64,000 nucleotides of DNA from Clostridiaceae bacterium (GCA_910575585.1 CAJTGF010000017.1:1-64000), one strand, 5' to 3'; numbered from the stretch's first letter, positions 8,621 to 17,632 are shown. Numbers and translations are program-made. The notes: a model not told the origin generated them from the sequence alone.

Positions 8621-9964
8621 CTATCTGCGCTTCCCTTCCAGCGTCTGGGCCACAATATCCTTCATCATGTCATAGGAAAGCATCCCGGAAGCGTAGCCGA
8701 ACACATTGCCCTCCCGGTCAATCATGAACGTGGTGGGAAAGGAGTAGATCCCGTACTCCTCAAACAAACTTCCGTCCGTATCCATAAGCACAGGATAGGT
8801 GTATCCATTTTCCTCCAAAAACGCGGCGATCCCCTCCTGGGATGTTTCATTTCCCATGTCAGGGCCTGCCACTCCCAGCACGATCAGGGCGTCGTCCCCG
8901 TCTGTCAAAGCCTCTTCATACAATCTCTGGATATCCGGCATCTCCGCCTTGCAGGGAGGACACCAGGTCGCCCAGAAATTTAAAAATACGGTCTTTCCCT
9001 TGTAATCTTCCAGCCTGTGGACATTGCCGAACTGATCCTGCAGCGAAAAGCCGGGAGCGGGGATGGCGTCACTTTCCTGGTCCCCATCCTGCTCTTTGGC
9101 GTCTGACTCCTCGGTCTCTTCCCCAGGGGCGCTTGTCTGCCCGTCGCCGGACTCCTCCTGCCCGTGGGCGCTGTCTTTGCCGTCTGTCTCTTTCTCGTCA
9201 TTTGCCTGAGTCTCCGACCGGGCGGCGCCGGGGGTAAACTGGGACAGATACCCGGTGATGCCGTTCATCTTTCCCGTAAACATAAGGAATCCCAAAAGCA
9301 CCAAAAGGATGCCGCCGATCTTTACCGTGTAGCGGACCACCCCCATATGTTTCTTAAACAGATCCAGCAGGGATGTGGTAAAAAATCCCGCCGCCAGAAA
9401 AGGCAGGATAAATCCCAGGGTGTAGACGCCGATGAGGAAAAATCCCGCGCTCCTGGTGCTGGCCGACGCCGCCATAAGAAGGACGCTGGCCAGAGCCGGA
9501 CCTACGCAGGGCGTCCAGGCAAAGCTGAAGGTAAATCCCATGACCAGGGCAATGGCCGGGGACATGGCCACTTTGTCAAGATGAAAAGGCAGCCGCCTCT
9601 CCTTGCCCAGGATCCCGGAATCGCCGAATACGCCCAGCTGATACAGGCCGAACAGCACCACCACGATCCCGCCAAACCTGGCAAACAGCACCTGGCTGCT
9701 CCTGAAAAAAGTCCCCACAGCGTTTACCCCCAGTCCCAGAAGGAAAAAGGCAAAGCTGACTCCCACAACAAAGCAGATGGTATGGAGCATCACCTTGCTC
9801 CTTTTGTAATAGATCCTCCCGTCCTCCCCTTTCACCGCTGTTCCTCCTGAAAGGTAGCCGATGTACAGGGGTAAAATAGGCAGGACGCAGGGGGAGAAAA
9901 AGCTTAACATCCCCTGTAAAAATACTGTAATGGCAGGCACGCTGACCTCCAGTGAAAATCCCAT
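8621..9964 (-). CDS. CcdA-TlpA fusion: membrane thiol transporter plus thioredoxin-like domain
   Basis: A single protein joins an N-terminal CcdA/DsbD-type membrane domain (paired cysteines in SFFSPCVLPILP and FAWTPCVGPA) to a C-terminal TlpA/ResA-like redoxin with the active site WATWCPPC, through an acidic, low-complexity linker (Glu, Asp, Gln, Ser) of about 60 residues. Electrons from cytoplasmic thioredoxin would cross the membrane and reduce extracellular disulfides. The start is put at the third in-frame ATG (9962-9964), because ggaggt lies about ten bases upstream of it and directly abuts the earlier one. It leads the zinc importer operon, which may reflect protection of metal-binding thiols. 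Confidence 0.9.
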   Translation of the reverse strand: MGFSLEVSVPAITVFLQGMLSFFSPCVLPILPLYIGYLSGGTAVKGEDGRIYYKRSKVMLHTICFVVGVSFAFFLLGLGVNAVGTFFRSSQVLFARFGGIVVVLFGLYQLGVFGDSGILGKERRLPFHLDKVAMSPAIALVMGFTFSFAWTPCVGPALASVLLMAASASTRSAGFFLIGVYTLGFILPFLAAGFFTTSLLDLFKKHMGVVRYTVKIGGILLVLLGFLMFTGKMNGITGYLSQFTPGAARSETQANDEKETDGKDSAHGQEESGDGQTSAPGEETEESDAKEQDGDQESDAIPAPGFSLQDQFGNVHRLEDYKGKTVFLNFWATWCPPCKAEMPDIQRLYEEALTDGDDALIVLGVAGPDMGNETSQEGIAAFLEENGYTYPVLMDTDGSLFEEYGIYSFPTTFMIDREGNVFGYASGMLSYDMMKDIVAQTLEGKRR

Positions 9965-9985
9965 ATTTTTCATACCTCCGTCTGC

Positions 9986-10020
9986 CAAAAAAACCCGGGG
10001 CTACAATAGTCCCAGGGTTT
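9986..10020 (-). terminator. intrinsic terminator overlapping the end of the HAD gene
   Basis: On the minus strand a GC-rich stem (aaaccc-ggg against ccc-gggttt, one mismatch) is followed by a run of seven T. The stem starts within the last codons of the HAD phosphatase gene. It separates the isomerase/HAD transcript from the ccdA-tlpA/znu operon. Confidence 0.75.
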
Positions 10021-10792
10021 CCATGGCGTATTCAATGCCGTCTTCCTCGACGGTCTTTGTCACAAATGTTGCGTACTGCTCTAACACCTTGTCGTGCTTT
10101 CCCATAAGCACGGCGTTTTGGGCATACTGAAAGCAGGCCAGATCATTGCTGCTGTCCCCGAACACGTAGGCATCCTCTCCGGCTATCCCCAGCTCCTTTA
10201 GGACCCGGTCAATGGCCGTGGCCTTGCTGTGTCCGTCAGGCACACACTCATAGAAATCATTGCCCCGGTCGATCACCTGGATATCGGGGCTAAGGAAGGC
10301 AAAAAAGCCTTCCCTGTCGCTTTTATCATCGGCGCTGACACAAAATTTGTCAAATTCATAGCAGTCGTCGTCCCAGTCATAGGGGCTGGCGCTGCCTTTT
10401 TCTTCCATGGCCCGCTTCAGATCCCTTATGAGGGGGATCCGGGAATATCCCTTCTGAAAATAACAGTTATCCGCGCCCTCCAGCACTCCGTCAAGGCCAT
10501 ACGCTCCTATGGCCCGTTTGATGGCAAGGCCCCGGTCATGGGGAATGCTCCTGGAGTAGATCCGTTCTCCCCCGATCCAAATCTGGGTCCCGCACCCGCA
10601 CAGATACCCGTCCGCCTCCATGGCCGGAAGGATGCTCTTCATGCTGCCCATGGTCCGGCCGGAGTTGATGAATACCAAATTGCCCTTCTGTCTCGTCCTG
10701 GCAAGGGCCCTTTTGGCGCTCTCCGGCATCAGCCCTGTCTCCTCGCTGATAAGAGTGCCGTCTATGTCAAAAAACAATGCTTTCCTGCTCAT
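10001..10792 (-). CDS. HAD superfamily phosphatase, Cof type
   Basis: 263-residue haloacid-dehalogenase-like hydrolase. Motif I is FFDIDGTL (nucleophile Asp9, acid/base Asp11), motif II is INSGRT, motif III is the Lys in SKATAID and motif IV is GDSSND, with a C2-type cap between motifs II and III as in Cof/YbjI sugar-phosphate phosphatases. The natural substrate cannot be deduced. It sits 6 bases downstream of the secreted isomerase gene, so both are likely co-transcribed. Confidence 0.92.
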   Translation of the reverse strand: MSRKALFFDIDGTLISEETGLMPESAKRALARTRQKGNLVFINSGRTMGSMKSILPAMEADGYLCGCGTQIWIGGERIYSRSIPHDRGLAIKRAIGAYGLDGVLEGADNCYFQKGYSRIPLIRDLKRAMEEKGSASPYDWDDDCYEFDKFCVSADDKSDREGFFAFLSPDIQVIDRGNDFYECVPDGHSKATAIDRVLKELGIAGEDAYVFGDSSNDLACFQYAQNAVLMGKHDKVLEQYATFVTKTVEEDGIEYAMETLGLL

Positions 10793-10798
10793 GATCCC

Positions 10799-11884
10799 TT
10801 AACTTTCCGCCACCGCGTTGTCCGCAATAAACTTAACTACCTTCATCCGCAGGGCCGACTGATCAACCATGTCCTGGCCTGCGCTCTCAATAAGGGCATC
10901 CACGGACTCAAAACCGTTGGCTGTAGCCAGTTCTTCCCTGTCCTGGTCCTCCACCACAAGAGCCTCAGCCTTGGCGATGGCGTCCACCACAGCCCTTATT
11001 TTGCACTCTTCCTGGGACATCTCCGTAAGCCAGGGCTCAAAGTCTTCCTTCGTCATGCCGAAAAAGCTGGTGATAATGGTGTCCACGTCCACCCCGTACA
11101 TGGCGGCCATGTCCTCGCAGCTTTTGTACTGCTCATCATAGTACGCCTGGACCGCCTGGTCGGACACGTTGACCTCGCTGGATTTCACCACCTTCTGGAG
11201 AAGCTCTGCCATCATCTGGTTCTCGGCGTTATCTTTGGCCATCTCTTCCAGATCTTCCCTGAGGGCTTTTTTATAAGCGTCCACGGTGTCAAAATCCGTG
11301 TTGGCTTTGATAAACGCATCGTCCAGCGTCGACTCCACAGACTCCTGGACCTTGTTTACTGTCACCTCAAACACCACGGCCGCTCCTGCCAGATCTTCGT
11401 TTGGATACCCTTCTGGAAACGTTAAGTCCAGATCGATCTTCTGACCGGCCTTTGTGCCTACCAGCCCTTCCTCAAACCCTTCAATAAATGTCTGGGAACC
11501 CAGAGTCAGATCGTACCCCGCTGCCGTTCCGCCCTCAAAGGCGACTCCGTCCTTTTTCCCTACATAGTCAATATTTACAATATCTCCGTCCTTTGCCTCC
11601 CGGTCAACCTCCTTGATGGTTGGGTTGGCATCCACCAGGGCGTCCAGCTGCTCCTGCACATCCTCATCGGTCACTTCCTGGGACACCGGCGTGTAGGATA
11701 CGCCCTTATACTGACCTAAAGACACCACCTCGCCCGGGTCAACAACCGCCGCGGTCTCGCCCGAAGACTGGGACTCTCCCACAGTGGTCTCAGGCTCCGC
11801 CGGAGAATCCGTCTTTGCCGAACATCCGGATACCAACACTGCGGCCATCAGACCACAGACGCAAACTTTTAAGCTTTTTTTCAT
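10799..11884 (-). CDS. Secreted trigger-factor-like FKBP peptidyl-prolyl isomerase lipoprotein
   Basis: 361 residues with a signal peptide and lipobox (LVSGC, Cys about residue 21), then an acidic linker and a region like trigger factor domains II and III: an FKBP core (GDIVNIDYVGKKDG, then FIEGFEEGLVG) and a helical C-terminal substrate-binding arm. It lacks the ribosome-binding N-terminal domain of true trigger factor, so it is an extracytoplasmic folding catalyst, with a role like that of PrsA. This domain layout is common in Clostridia. It precedes the HAD gene in one operon. Confidence 0.88.
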   Translation of the reverse strand: MKKSLKVCVCGLMAAVLVSGCSAKTDSPAEPETTVGESQSSGETAAVVDPGEVVSLGQYKGVSYTPVSQEVTDEDVQEQLDALVDANPTIKEVDREAKDGDIVNIDYVGKKDGVAFEGGTAAGYDLTLGSQTFIEGFEEGLVGTKAGQKIDLDLTFPEGYPNEDLAGAAVVFEVTVNKVQESVESTLDDAFIKANTDFDTVDAYKKALREDLEEMAKDNAENQMMAELLQKVVKSSEVNVSDQAVQAYYDEQYKSCEDMAAMYGVDVDTIITSFFGMTKEDFEPWLTEMSQEECKIRAVVDAIAKAEALVVEDQDREELATANGFESVDALIESAGQDMVDQSALRMKVVKFIADNAVAES

Positions 11885-12091
11885 GTTCCATCCCTTTTCT
11901 TTCTATTTTAATAGACGATACAAGGCCGCAGGCCAATGGCCCGGGACCTGTGCCGCAGATCCGTACAAGGCCAAAATGGCCCAGGACAGAGTATAGCACA
12001 TCCTGGGCTTAAAGAAAAGGAAATCTTTCAAATTCACAAAAAGTTCAGAAAATCACGGTTACTATTTACACCATGGTTAATGGCGCCGGTG

Positions 12092-12541
12092 TCACAGCAG
12101 CTGGCTGCTGTCCAGCATCAGCGTAAAGGGGCCGTCGTTAACAAGCTCCACGTCCATATAAGCCCCGAATACGCCCTGTTCCACCTTGTCGGCGTACAGC
12201 CGGCACCGGTTGATCACATGTTCATACAGTTCTTTTGCCATGTCCGGGCTTCCGGCCTTTGTAAAACTGGGCCGGTTGCCCTTTTTGCAGTCCGCGTACA
12301 GGGTAAACTGGCTGACCACCAGGATCTGGCCTCCCACATCCGCCAAAGACAGATTGGTCTTTCCGTTTTGGTCCTGAAAAATGCGCAGTTTACCGATCTT
12401 GTCGATCATCCGGTCCGCGATCTGAACGGTATCCTGATCCTCCGCTCCCACAAGGAGCAGATATCCCCGCCCGATCCGGCCTGCCGTGTTTCCCTCCACA
12501 GCCACCCTGGCCTCTTTTACCCTCTGTAATACGATCCTCAT
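12092..12541 (-). CDS. dtd: D-aminoacyl-tRNA deacylase
   Basis: 149-residue Dtd of full family length. Conserved segments [17 protein letters not shown] and [11 protein letters not shown] hold the cis Gly-Pro substrate gate (GP) and the Thr used for D-amino acid discrimination. It hydrolyses D-aminoacyl-tRNA (D-Tyr and others) and protects translation. It lies 45 bases downstream of the glycerophosphodiesterase gene in the S1-relQ-gdpd-dtd series. The neighbourhood of alarmone synthetase and dtd is common in Firmicutes. Confidence 0.95.
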   Translation of the reverse strand: MRIVLQRVKEARVAVEGNTAGRIGRGYLLLVGAEDQDTVQIADRMIDKIGKLRIFQDQNGKTNLSLADVGGQILVVSQFTLYADCKKGNRPSFTKAGSPDMAKELYEHVINRCRLYADKVEQGVFGAYMDVELVNDGPFTLMLDSSQLL

Positions 12542-12586
12542 CCCGTTTCTCCTCTCCCCCTTGTCCGTCTTTTCATCAGGAAATCC

Positions 12587-13972
12587 TTACCGCAGCAGTT
12601 CCCGCAGATATTCCAATAGGCTCTCGGTCCCCTCCTGCTGGTACAAGATCTCCCTGGCCAAAAGCGGCGCATCCGTAATCACATTGTCCACCGCCAGGAC
12701 GCGCATCCTCTCCAGCTCCGCCTTGTCGTTGACCGTCCAGGCGTGGATGCTTTTTCCCGCCTCATGGGCCAGAGTCACAAGCTTGCCGCTGACAAATCCG
12801 GACCGGATGCTGATGATGTCAATGGCGTCATTTCTATCGTAAGCCCCATAAGCCGCCGGGATGATGTACCCTGTGCGGATCTGGGGATTTTCTTCTTTTA
12901 TCTGTTTCAGATACTCCAAGTTGGCGCAGGTGACGACGCACTGGTCTTCCATCTCGTACTCCTCCACCAGCCGGCTCACCTTTTGGGGAAGCCTGCTTTC
13001 GGCCCCCGCATACTTGATCTCAATATTCAGGTTCAGACGCCCTTTGGCGTACTCCATCACTTCCTTCAGGGATGGGATCCGCTCTCCTTTGTACGCTTTG
13101 GAAAACCACAGGCCCGCGTCCAGGCTTTTGATCTCCTCATATGTCATATCTTTGATATTCCGGTTTACGCCTGTTATGCGGCTTACGTTCTCGTCGTGGC
13201 ACACCACTGCCACCCCGTCTTTTGTCTCCTGCACATCGATCTCCGCCCAGTCTGCCATCTCCTCCACCGCGGCCCGAAGCGCCGTAACCATTACAAGGAG
13301 CTGGGGGATCATCACCCGGGCCGTAACCGTTGCCGCCCTGCCTTTTAAAAGGGCTATGCTGTTCCTTTTGCTGTCTGCGTAGGTCTTCTGCTCTATGATG
13401 CATCCGTGAAACACAAAATAGGACGGAACCGCCGCCAAGGCGCTAACACACACAAAAAGAAATGTCCCGCCCTGCAACAAGGGATTCCCGGACATCTCCT
13501 CCACAACAAAATTGACCGGCTTTACATGGGTCAGAGTCCGGTACAAAGAAAAAATATTCATGACAAAAAAATCCGACGCCGCAACCGCAAACAGCCGGAA
13601 CTCTTTTCTCCTCATCTGCTTCTTTGTACCGCGAAGCCCCTCCGTAAAGATCTGCCAGGCCGGCATTTTGAAAGAATGCGCGGCTCCCCAGCAGGCAGCT
13701 GTCAGACCTGCCGCCTCCACCGCCAGCAGCAGGATGCCGACGCCCATAAGCGCCAGGACCACGGGAACGGTCCAGGGGCATAAAAGCACCCTGCCTCCAT
13801 TTTCCAGGGTCAGGTAGCTGTAGCCCGCCTGTTTTAAGGAAAACCGCATACCGGCGTTCAGCAGCTGCACATAGGCGCTGGCTGCCGTCAGCCGGTATCC
13901 CATTTGAAACAGTAAAAGATTTCTGCCGTTAAACCGGATAAGTTCCCCTGTGTCATGTAATGATCGCCTCAT
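12587..13972 (-). CDS. Membrane glycerophosphodiester phosphodiesterase with internal deletion (HRG motif missing)
   Basis: 461 residues: an N-terminal membrane domain with about four to five hydrophobic segments, then a GDPD catalytic domain. The catalytic domain starts abruptly at ALRAAVEEMADWAEIDVQ. The residues EID, HDE and NIEIK of the active site are present, but the first catalytic motif HRG and the strand around it, which should precede this point, are absent; membrane sequence (MIPQLLVMV) runs straight into the helix after the HRG loop, near 13280-13295. Homologues with this architecture have a longer membrane part. I infer an in-frame deletion that leaves the enzyme inactive, or an assembly error. 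The start overlaps the end of relQ by 20 bases. Confidence 0.8.
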   Translation of the reverse strand: MRRSLHDTGELIRFNGRNLLLFQMGYRLTAASAYVQLLNAGMRFSLKQAGYSYLTLENGGRVLLCPWTVPVVLALMGVGILLLAVEAAGLTAACWGAAHSFKMPAWQIFTEGLRGTKKQMRRKEFRLFAVAASDFFVMNIFSLYRTLTHVKPVNFVVEEMSGNPLLQGGTFLFVCVSALAAVPSYFVFHGCIIEQKTYADSKRNSIALLKGRAATVTARVMIPQLLVMVTALRAAVEEMADWAEIDVQETKDGVAVVCHDENVSRITGVNRNIKDMTYEEIKSLDAGLWFSKAYKGERIPSLKEVMEYAKGRLNLNIEIKYAGAESRLPQKVSRLVEEYEMEDQCVVTCANLEYLKQIKEENPQIRTGYIIPAAYGAYDRNDAIDIISIRSGFVSGKLVTLAHEAGKSIHAWTVNDKAELERMRVLAVDNVITDAPLLAREILYQQEGTESLLEYLRELLR

Positions 13973-14630
13973 TTATGTCAATCCCCGCTGGTCTTCTCTG
14001 GCTGTTCCACTCCAGGATATCCTGATTCAGCGAATACATCTTCGCGTCCAGCATATCCACCATGTCGGCGCAGGCTTTCAGCTCCTGCTGCAGATACGCC
14101 GGGCCTTCTCCCTCGAACTTGTAGTAGATCTTGTGCTCTAAGCTGGCCCAGAAATCCATGGCCACGGTCCGTATCTGCACCTCCACCTTGGTCTCCACCG
14201 GACCGTCGGACAGATACACGGGAATGGTGATCACCATATGGTAGCTTTTGTAGCCGTTGGGCTTTGGATTCTTGATGTAATCCTTTACATAGAGGACCGT
14301 CACGTCCCTCTGCCTGGATATCATATCAGCGATCTGATAGATATCCGAGGTAAAGGAACAGATGATGCGGATCCCGGCGATATCGGAAAGCTTTTCCGTC
14401 ATGTTGGAAATGGTCACTTCGTACTTGTGGCGCTTCATCTTCTTGACGATGCTCTCCGCCGTTTTTAACCGGGACTTTACGTGCTCTATGGGAGTGTAAT
14501 TGTAAATGTGGACAAACTCGTTGTTAAGGATCTCAATCTTTACGTTGATCTCCTTAAGGGCCGAGCTGTACAAAAACATTAAGGAATTCCACTGCTCCAG
14601 CTGGTCATAGGTTTTTGGGATATGGTTCAT
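13953..14630 (-). CDS. relQ: Small alarmone synthetase (GTP pyrophosphokinase, RelA/SpoT domain)
   Basis: 225-residue single-domain ppGpp synthetase of the RelQ/YjbM type, with no hydrolase, TGS or ACT domain. The synthetase core shows IAGIRIICSF, NPKPNGYKSYHM (G-loop) and VEVQIRT with the catalytic Glu, followed by DFWASLEHKIYYK. It makes (p)ppGpp from ATP and GDP/GTP in stress; RelQ-type enzymes act as tetramers. A strong aaaggaggg site precedes the ATG. It follows the S1 gene by 19 bases and overlaps the GDPD gene. Confidence 0.94.
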   Translation of the reverse strand: MNHIPKTYDQLEQWNSLMFLYSSALKEINVKIEILNNEFVHIYNYTPIEHVKSRLKTAESIVKKMKRHKYEVTISNMTEKLSDIAGIRIICSFTSDIYQIADMISRQRDVTVLYVKDYIKNPKPNGYKSYHMVITIPVYLSDGPVETKVEVQIRTVAMDFWASLEHKIYYKFEGEGPAYLQQELKACADMVDMLDAKMYSLNQDILEWNSQRRPAGIDINEAIIT

Positions 14631-14649
14631 AGTATCCCTCCTTTAATGC

Positions 14650-15438
14650 CTAAAGTTTTAACCCTTTCAGCAGCGCGCCCAGACCTGTGGATACTTCTCC
14701 TGAGCTTTTATACTCAAAATGGGAAGTGCCCTGGGTTTCTTCCTCTTCTTTTGCCTCCAGCCCTTTCATGGTCAGACTGATCTTGCCGTTTTCTACGGAG
14801 CGTATCTTTACTTTCACCTGCTGCCCCTCTTTCAGCACCACGCCGGGATGCTTGATCCTCTGGCTGCTGATCTGGGAAACATGGATCAGGCCGGACACGC
14901 CGCCTTCCAGATTCACGAACGCGCCGTAGTCTTTCAGGCTGTCTACCGTGCCTTCCACAATATCGCCTGCTTTGTAGGACGCGATTTTTTTCTGGCGCTC
15001 CTCATCCCGGCGGGCCTTTAAAAGCTCTCTGGCTGACAGCACAAGGCGCTTTTTCTCCGGGTCCGCGGTGATGACGTAGGTTTCAATGCGCTTGCCTACC
15101 CAGTCTTCCAGCTTCTCCACATACTCCAGCGCGATCTGGGACGCGGGGATAAATGCCTGAGTATCGTTTACGTAGGCAATGGCTCCGCCTTTTACGATCT
15201 CTTTGATCTTTACGTTTACTACTGTCTTGTCTGCCAGCATCTGGGCAAACTCCTGCCATTTTTCCGCGTCCGGGTTCTCCTCGGAAACGTAGGTCTGGCT
15301 GCTGCGCTGGTCAAAGGCTTTGTAGGATTCCTCCAGCTCGGCGGCGTAGTCGGCCATGGACTCGGCGGGAGCCGCGTCTGCGGCTGGGGTTTGGGGTTCG
15401 GTCATAGGGGTTTCTTCATTTCTTAATTCTTCGCTCAT
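14650..15438 (-). CDS. S1-domain RNA-binding protein (ribosomal protein S1-like)
   Basis: 262 residues with an acidic N-terminal tail and two S1 (OB-fold) RNA-binding domains at about residues 68-138 and 150-225; the second is canonical (GDIVEGTVDSLKDYGAFV, then GLIHVSQIS). It is shorter than ribosomal protein S1 (four to six repeats) and resembles the short S1 homologues of Clostridia and Bacilli (YpfD/RpsA-like). A likely role is mRNA binding at the ribosome. It is first in the minus-strand series S1-relQ-gdpd-dtd. Confidence 0.9.
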   Translation of the reverse strand: MSEELRNEETPMTEPQTPAADAAPAESMADYAAELEESYKAFDQRSSQTYVSEENPDAEKWQEFAQMLADKTVVNVKIKEIVKGGAIAYVNDTQAFIPASQIALEYVEKLEDWVGKRIETYVITADPEKKRLVLSARELLKARRDEERQKKIASYKAGDIVEGTVDSLKDYGAFVNLEGGVSGLIHVSQISSQRIKHPGVVLKEGQQVKVKIRSVENGKISLTMKGLEAKEEEETQGTSHFEYKSSGEVSTGLGALLKGLKL

Positions 15439-15497
15439 GTGATTGGGCCTCCCTGTAGTTATTTTTTTCGGTGTAGGTGTGAGGATAGGACGGATGG

Positions 15498-15641
15498 CTT
15501 GGAGGCTGCTATGCCTGGCTGTTTTTGCTTTGATGTGTGCTCGCTTCGCATCGCGGTTTTTAGGGGAACAGTCTTGGAGACTGCTATGCCTGGCTGTTTT
15601 TGCTTTGATATGCGCTCGCTTCGCATCGCGGTTTTTAGGGG
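15498..15641. repeat. two-copy direct repeat, period 75 bases
   Basis: Two near-identical copies of about 69 bases (15498-15566 and 15573-15641) start with cttggag and contain gctatgcctggctgttttt, followed by ctcgcttcgcatcgcggttt and a G-run. A handful of substitutions separate them. They lie between the divergent S1 and PHP genes. No plausible protein is encoded. The copy number of two, with only 6 bases between them, argues against CRISPR. Confidence 0.85.
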
Positions 15642-15714
15642 GTGTCGCTGCCTCGGGGCCGCAGTGCCCGCTCGATTCCGCTCCGCTCCATCTCGCTCAC
15701 GGGCTTCGCCCTAT

Positions 15715-15779
15715 GAAGAATCATAGATAAAAATCTGCTTACGTGCCAGCACGACGCATATTTTTATCTATGATTCTTC
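15715..15779. repeat. perfect 20-base inverted repeat with 25-base loop
   Basis: Arms gaagaatcatagataaaaat (15715-15734) and its exact reverse complement (15760-15779) flank a 25-base loop. It could be an end of a palindromic element, or a strong hairpin in the leader of the S1 gene transcript. It directly follows the tandem repeat, and the two may form one composite element. Confidence 0.85.
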
Positions 15780-15910
15780 GCACTGCTCATTGCCTACCTG
15801 TACATTATACTACATCTCCCCCCATTCTACCTAATTATTTTTATAGTTTTCTTAAAAAAAATGTGATATTATGATAGCATAAATTTTTATTGGGAAGAGA
15901 GGGTTGTTGC

Positions 15911-16660
15911 ATGTATGATTTGATTGATCTTCATACCCATACTTTGGCTTGTGGGCATGCTTATAATACGTTGTATGAGATGATTCGGGCTGCAGCTTGT
16001 AAGGGGATCGGGTTGTTTGGTTCTAGTGATCATGGGCCTTGTTTGCCGGGGAGTTGCGGGGAGCTTTATTTTTCTAATTTTAAAGTGATTCCAAGACAGC
16101 AATCGGGCATCCGCGTCCTTATGGGGTGTGAGCTTAATATTATTGATTATGAGGGCTCTGTGGACCTTAAGGAGACCACCCAGTCGCGGCTGGATTATGG
16201 GATTGCAAGCCTTCATGTGCCTTGCTGCGCCCCCGGTTCCGTGGCGGAGAATACCAACGCTTACTTAGGGGTCATGAAAAATCCTTATGTTCAGATCATC
16301 GGCCACCCCGATGACGGGCGGTATCCCGTTGATTATGACACTCTGGTGTCGGCTGCGGCGCAGCACCATAAGCTTTTGGAGGTCAACTCCAGTTCTCTCC
16401 ACCCGCTCTCCTCCCGCAAAGGAGCCAGGGAGCGTTATCTGGATATGCTTGGATTGTGCGTCCGTTATCAGGCTCCTATTATAATAGGAAGCGACGCCCA
16501 CTGCGAGGCGGATGTGGGCAATCATCAGCGGGCTCTGGCGCTTTTGGAGGAGATCGGTTTTCCCCAGGATCTGATCGTCAACACCCATGTGGAGAAATTG
16601 ATCCCCTACATCCCTGCCCTTAAAGACCGAAAAGAGAACGAGGAACCAAATCAGCCATGA
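15911..16660 (+). CDS. PHP-domain metal-dependent phosphatase, YcdX-like
   Basis: 249 residues from the ATG at 15911, chosen because gagaggg lies about seven bases upstream; a longer frame from 15890 would swallow that site. PHP metal-binding motifs are visible: DLHTHT near the N-terminus, SSDHG, GCELNI, IGHPDDG and GSDAHCEADVG. Such enzymes hydrolyse phosphoesters with a trinuclear metal site; a histidinol-phosphatase or YcdX-like role is possible. Its stop overlaps the LysR start (ATGA), so the two are coupled. Confidence 0.88.
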   Translation: MYDLIDLHTHTLACGHAYNTLYEMIRAAACKGIGLFGSSDHGPCLPGSCGELYFSNFKVIPRQQSGIRVLMGCELNIIDYEGSVDLKETTQSRLDYGIASLHVPCCAPGSVAENTNAYLGVMKNPYVQIIGHPDDGRYPVDYDTLVSAAAQHHKLLEVNSSSLHPLSSRKGARERYLDMLGLCVRYQAPIIIGSDAHCEADVGNHQRALALLEEIGFPQDLIVNTHVEKLIPYIPALKDRKENEEPNQP

Positions 16661-17613
16661 TCAATTTTCTCAACCTGGAATATTTCCTTGCCGCCTCCGA
16701 GGAGCTGAACTTTACCAAGGCCGCCAAACAGCTGTACATTTCCCAGCAGTCCTTAAGCACCCATATCTCCAACCTGGAAAAGGAGTTCGGCGTGACCTTG
16801 TTTAACCGCTCCACCCCCCTGACGCTTACCTACGCCGGCCGGGTGCTGCAAAAGCGGGCCCGGCAGATGCTCCAGCTGCGGGAGGAGACTTACCATGAGA
16901 TCGCCGACATCAAGGATTTCACCAAAGGGCAGCTGAACATCGGCATGAGCCACACCCGGGGACGGCGGCTTCTTCCGGAGATCCTTCCGGTGTATCAAGA
17001 GCGTTTCCCGGGCATTGACCTGCATCTAAAAGAAGGCAACTCCACCGAACTGGACGCGGATCTGCTCCACGGGGATGTGGATCTGATCATCGGCATGCTG
17101 CCCTTTCGGGTGGAGGATGTGGAAACGGTGCCTCTCTGCGAAGAGGAGATCCTTTTGGTGGTACCTGACGCCGTGCTGGAAAGAACCTACGGCCTTCTGG
17201 CACAGGAACGAAAAAAACAGCTGTCCTGCCACGCCGCTCTCTCCCTGGTGCAGGAATGTCCATTTCTCCTGGTCAAACCCGGCAACCGCGTCCGCACTCT
17301 GTCAGATGAGATGTTTACCGAGGCCCAGATCAGCCCCAAGGTGATCCTGGAGACCGAAAATATCGAGACTGTCCTGGCTTTGTCATTAAAGGGCATGGGG
17401 GTGACCTTTTACCCCAAGATGCTCATCTCGGGCCACGAACCCATACAGCCCCAGGGGGCCAATTTCTGCGGCTCCGGCTTTTACCATTTAGATTCCCCCA
17501 CGGCCCGGGGCATTCTGGGGATCGGTTACCACAAAGGCCATTATATGTCACAGGCCACCAAAGAATTCATACAGATCGCAAAGGAACATGTGGGGACCAT
17601 TCATGCCGGATAA
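16657..17613 (+). CDS. LysR family transcriptional regulator
   Basis: 318 residues with an N-terminal winged helix-turn-helix (LNFTKAAKQLYISQQSLST) and a C-terminal periplasmic-binding-protein-like effector domain (starting about residue 90, GQLNIGMSHTRG). Translationally coupled to the PHP phosphatase gene, and so possibly regulated by or with that enzyme's substrate. Target promoters and effector are unknown. Confidence 0.93.
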   Translation: MINFLNLEYFLAASEELNFTKAAKQLYISQQSLSTHISNLEKEFGVTLFNRSTPLTLTYAGRVLQKRARQMLQLREETYHEIADIKDFTKGQLNIGMSHTRGRRLLPEILPVYQERFPGIDLHLKEGNSTELDADLLHGDVDLIIGMLPFRVEDVETVPLCEEEILLVVPDAVLERTYGLLAQERKKQLSCHAALSLVQECPFLLVKPGNRVRTLSDEMFTEAQISPKVILETENIETVLALSLKGMGVTFYPKMLISGHEPIQPQGANFCGSGFYHLDSPTARGILGIGYHKGHYMSQATKEFIQIAKEHVGTIHAG

Positions 17614-17632
17614 AATTGGATGCTAAACACTC

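Noticed and set aside
10229-11425. Plus-strand open frame of 398 codons
   Set aside because: Antisense shadow of the HAD and isomerase genes, rich in His and Leu as expected from reverse reading of GC-rich coding DNA.
15498-15641. Possible CRISPR array
   Set aside because: Only two copies, unit of about 69 bases, no real spacer and no cas genes nearby.
15439-15730. Two overlapping plus-strand frames of 95 codons over the tandem repeat
   Set aside because: They owe their openness to the repeat itself, are Cys/Arg-rich in both frames, and lack family features.
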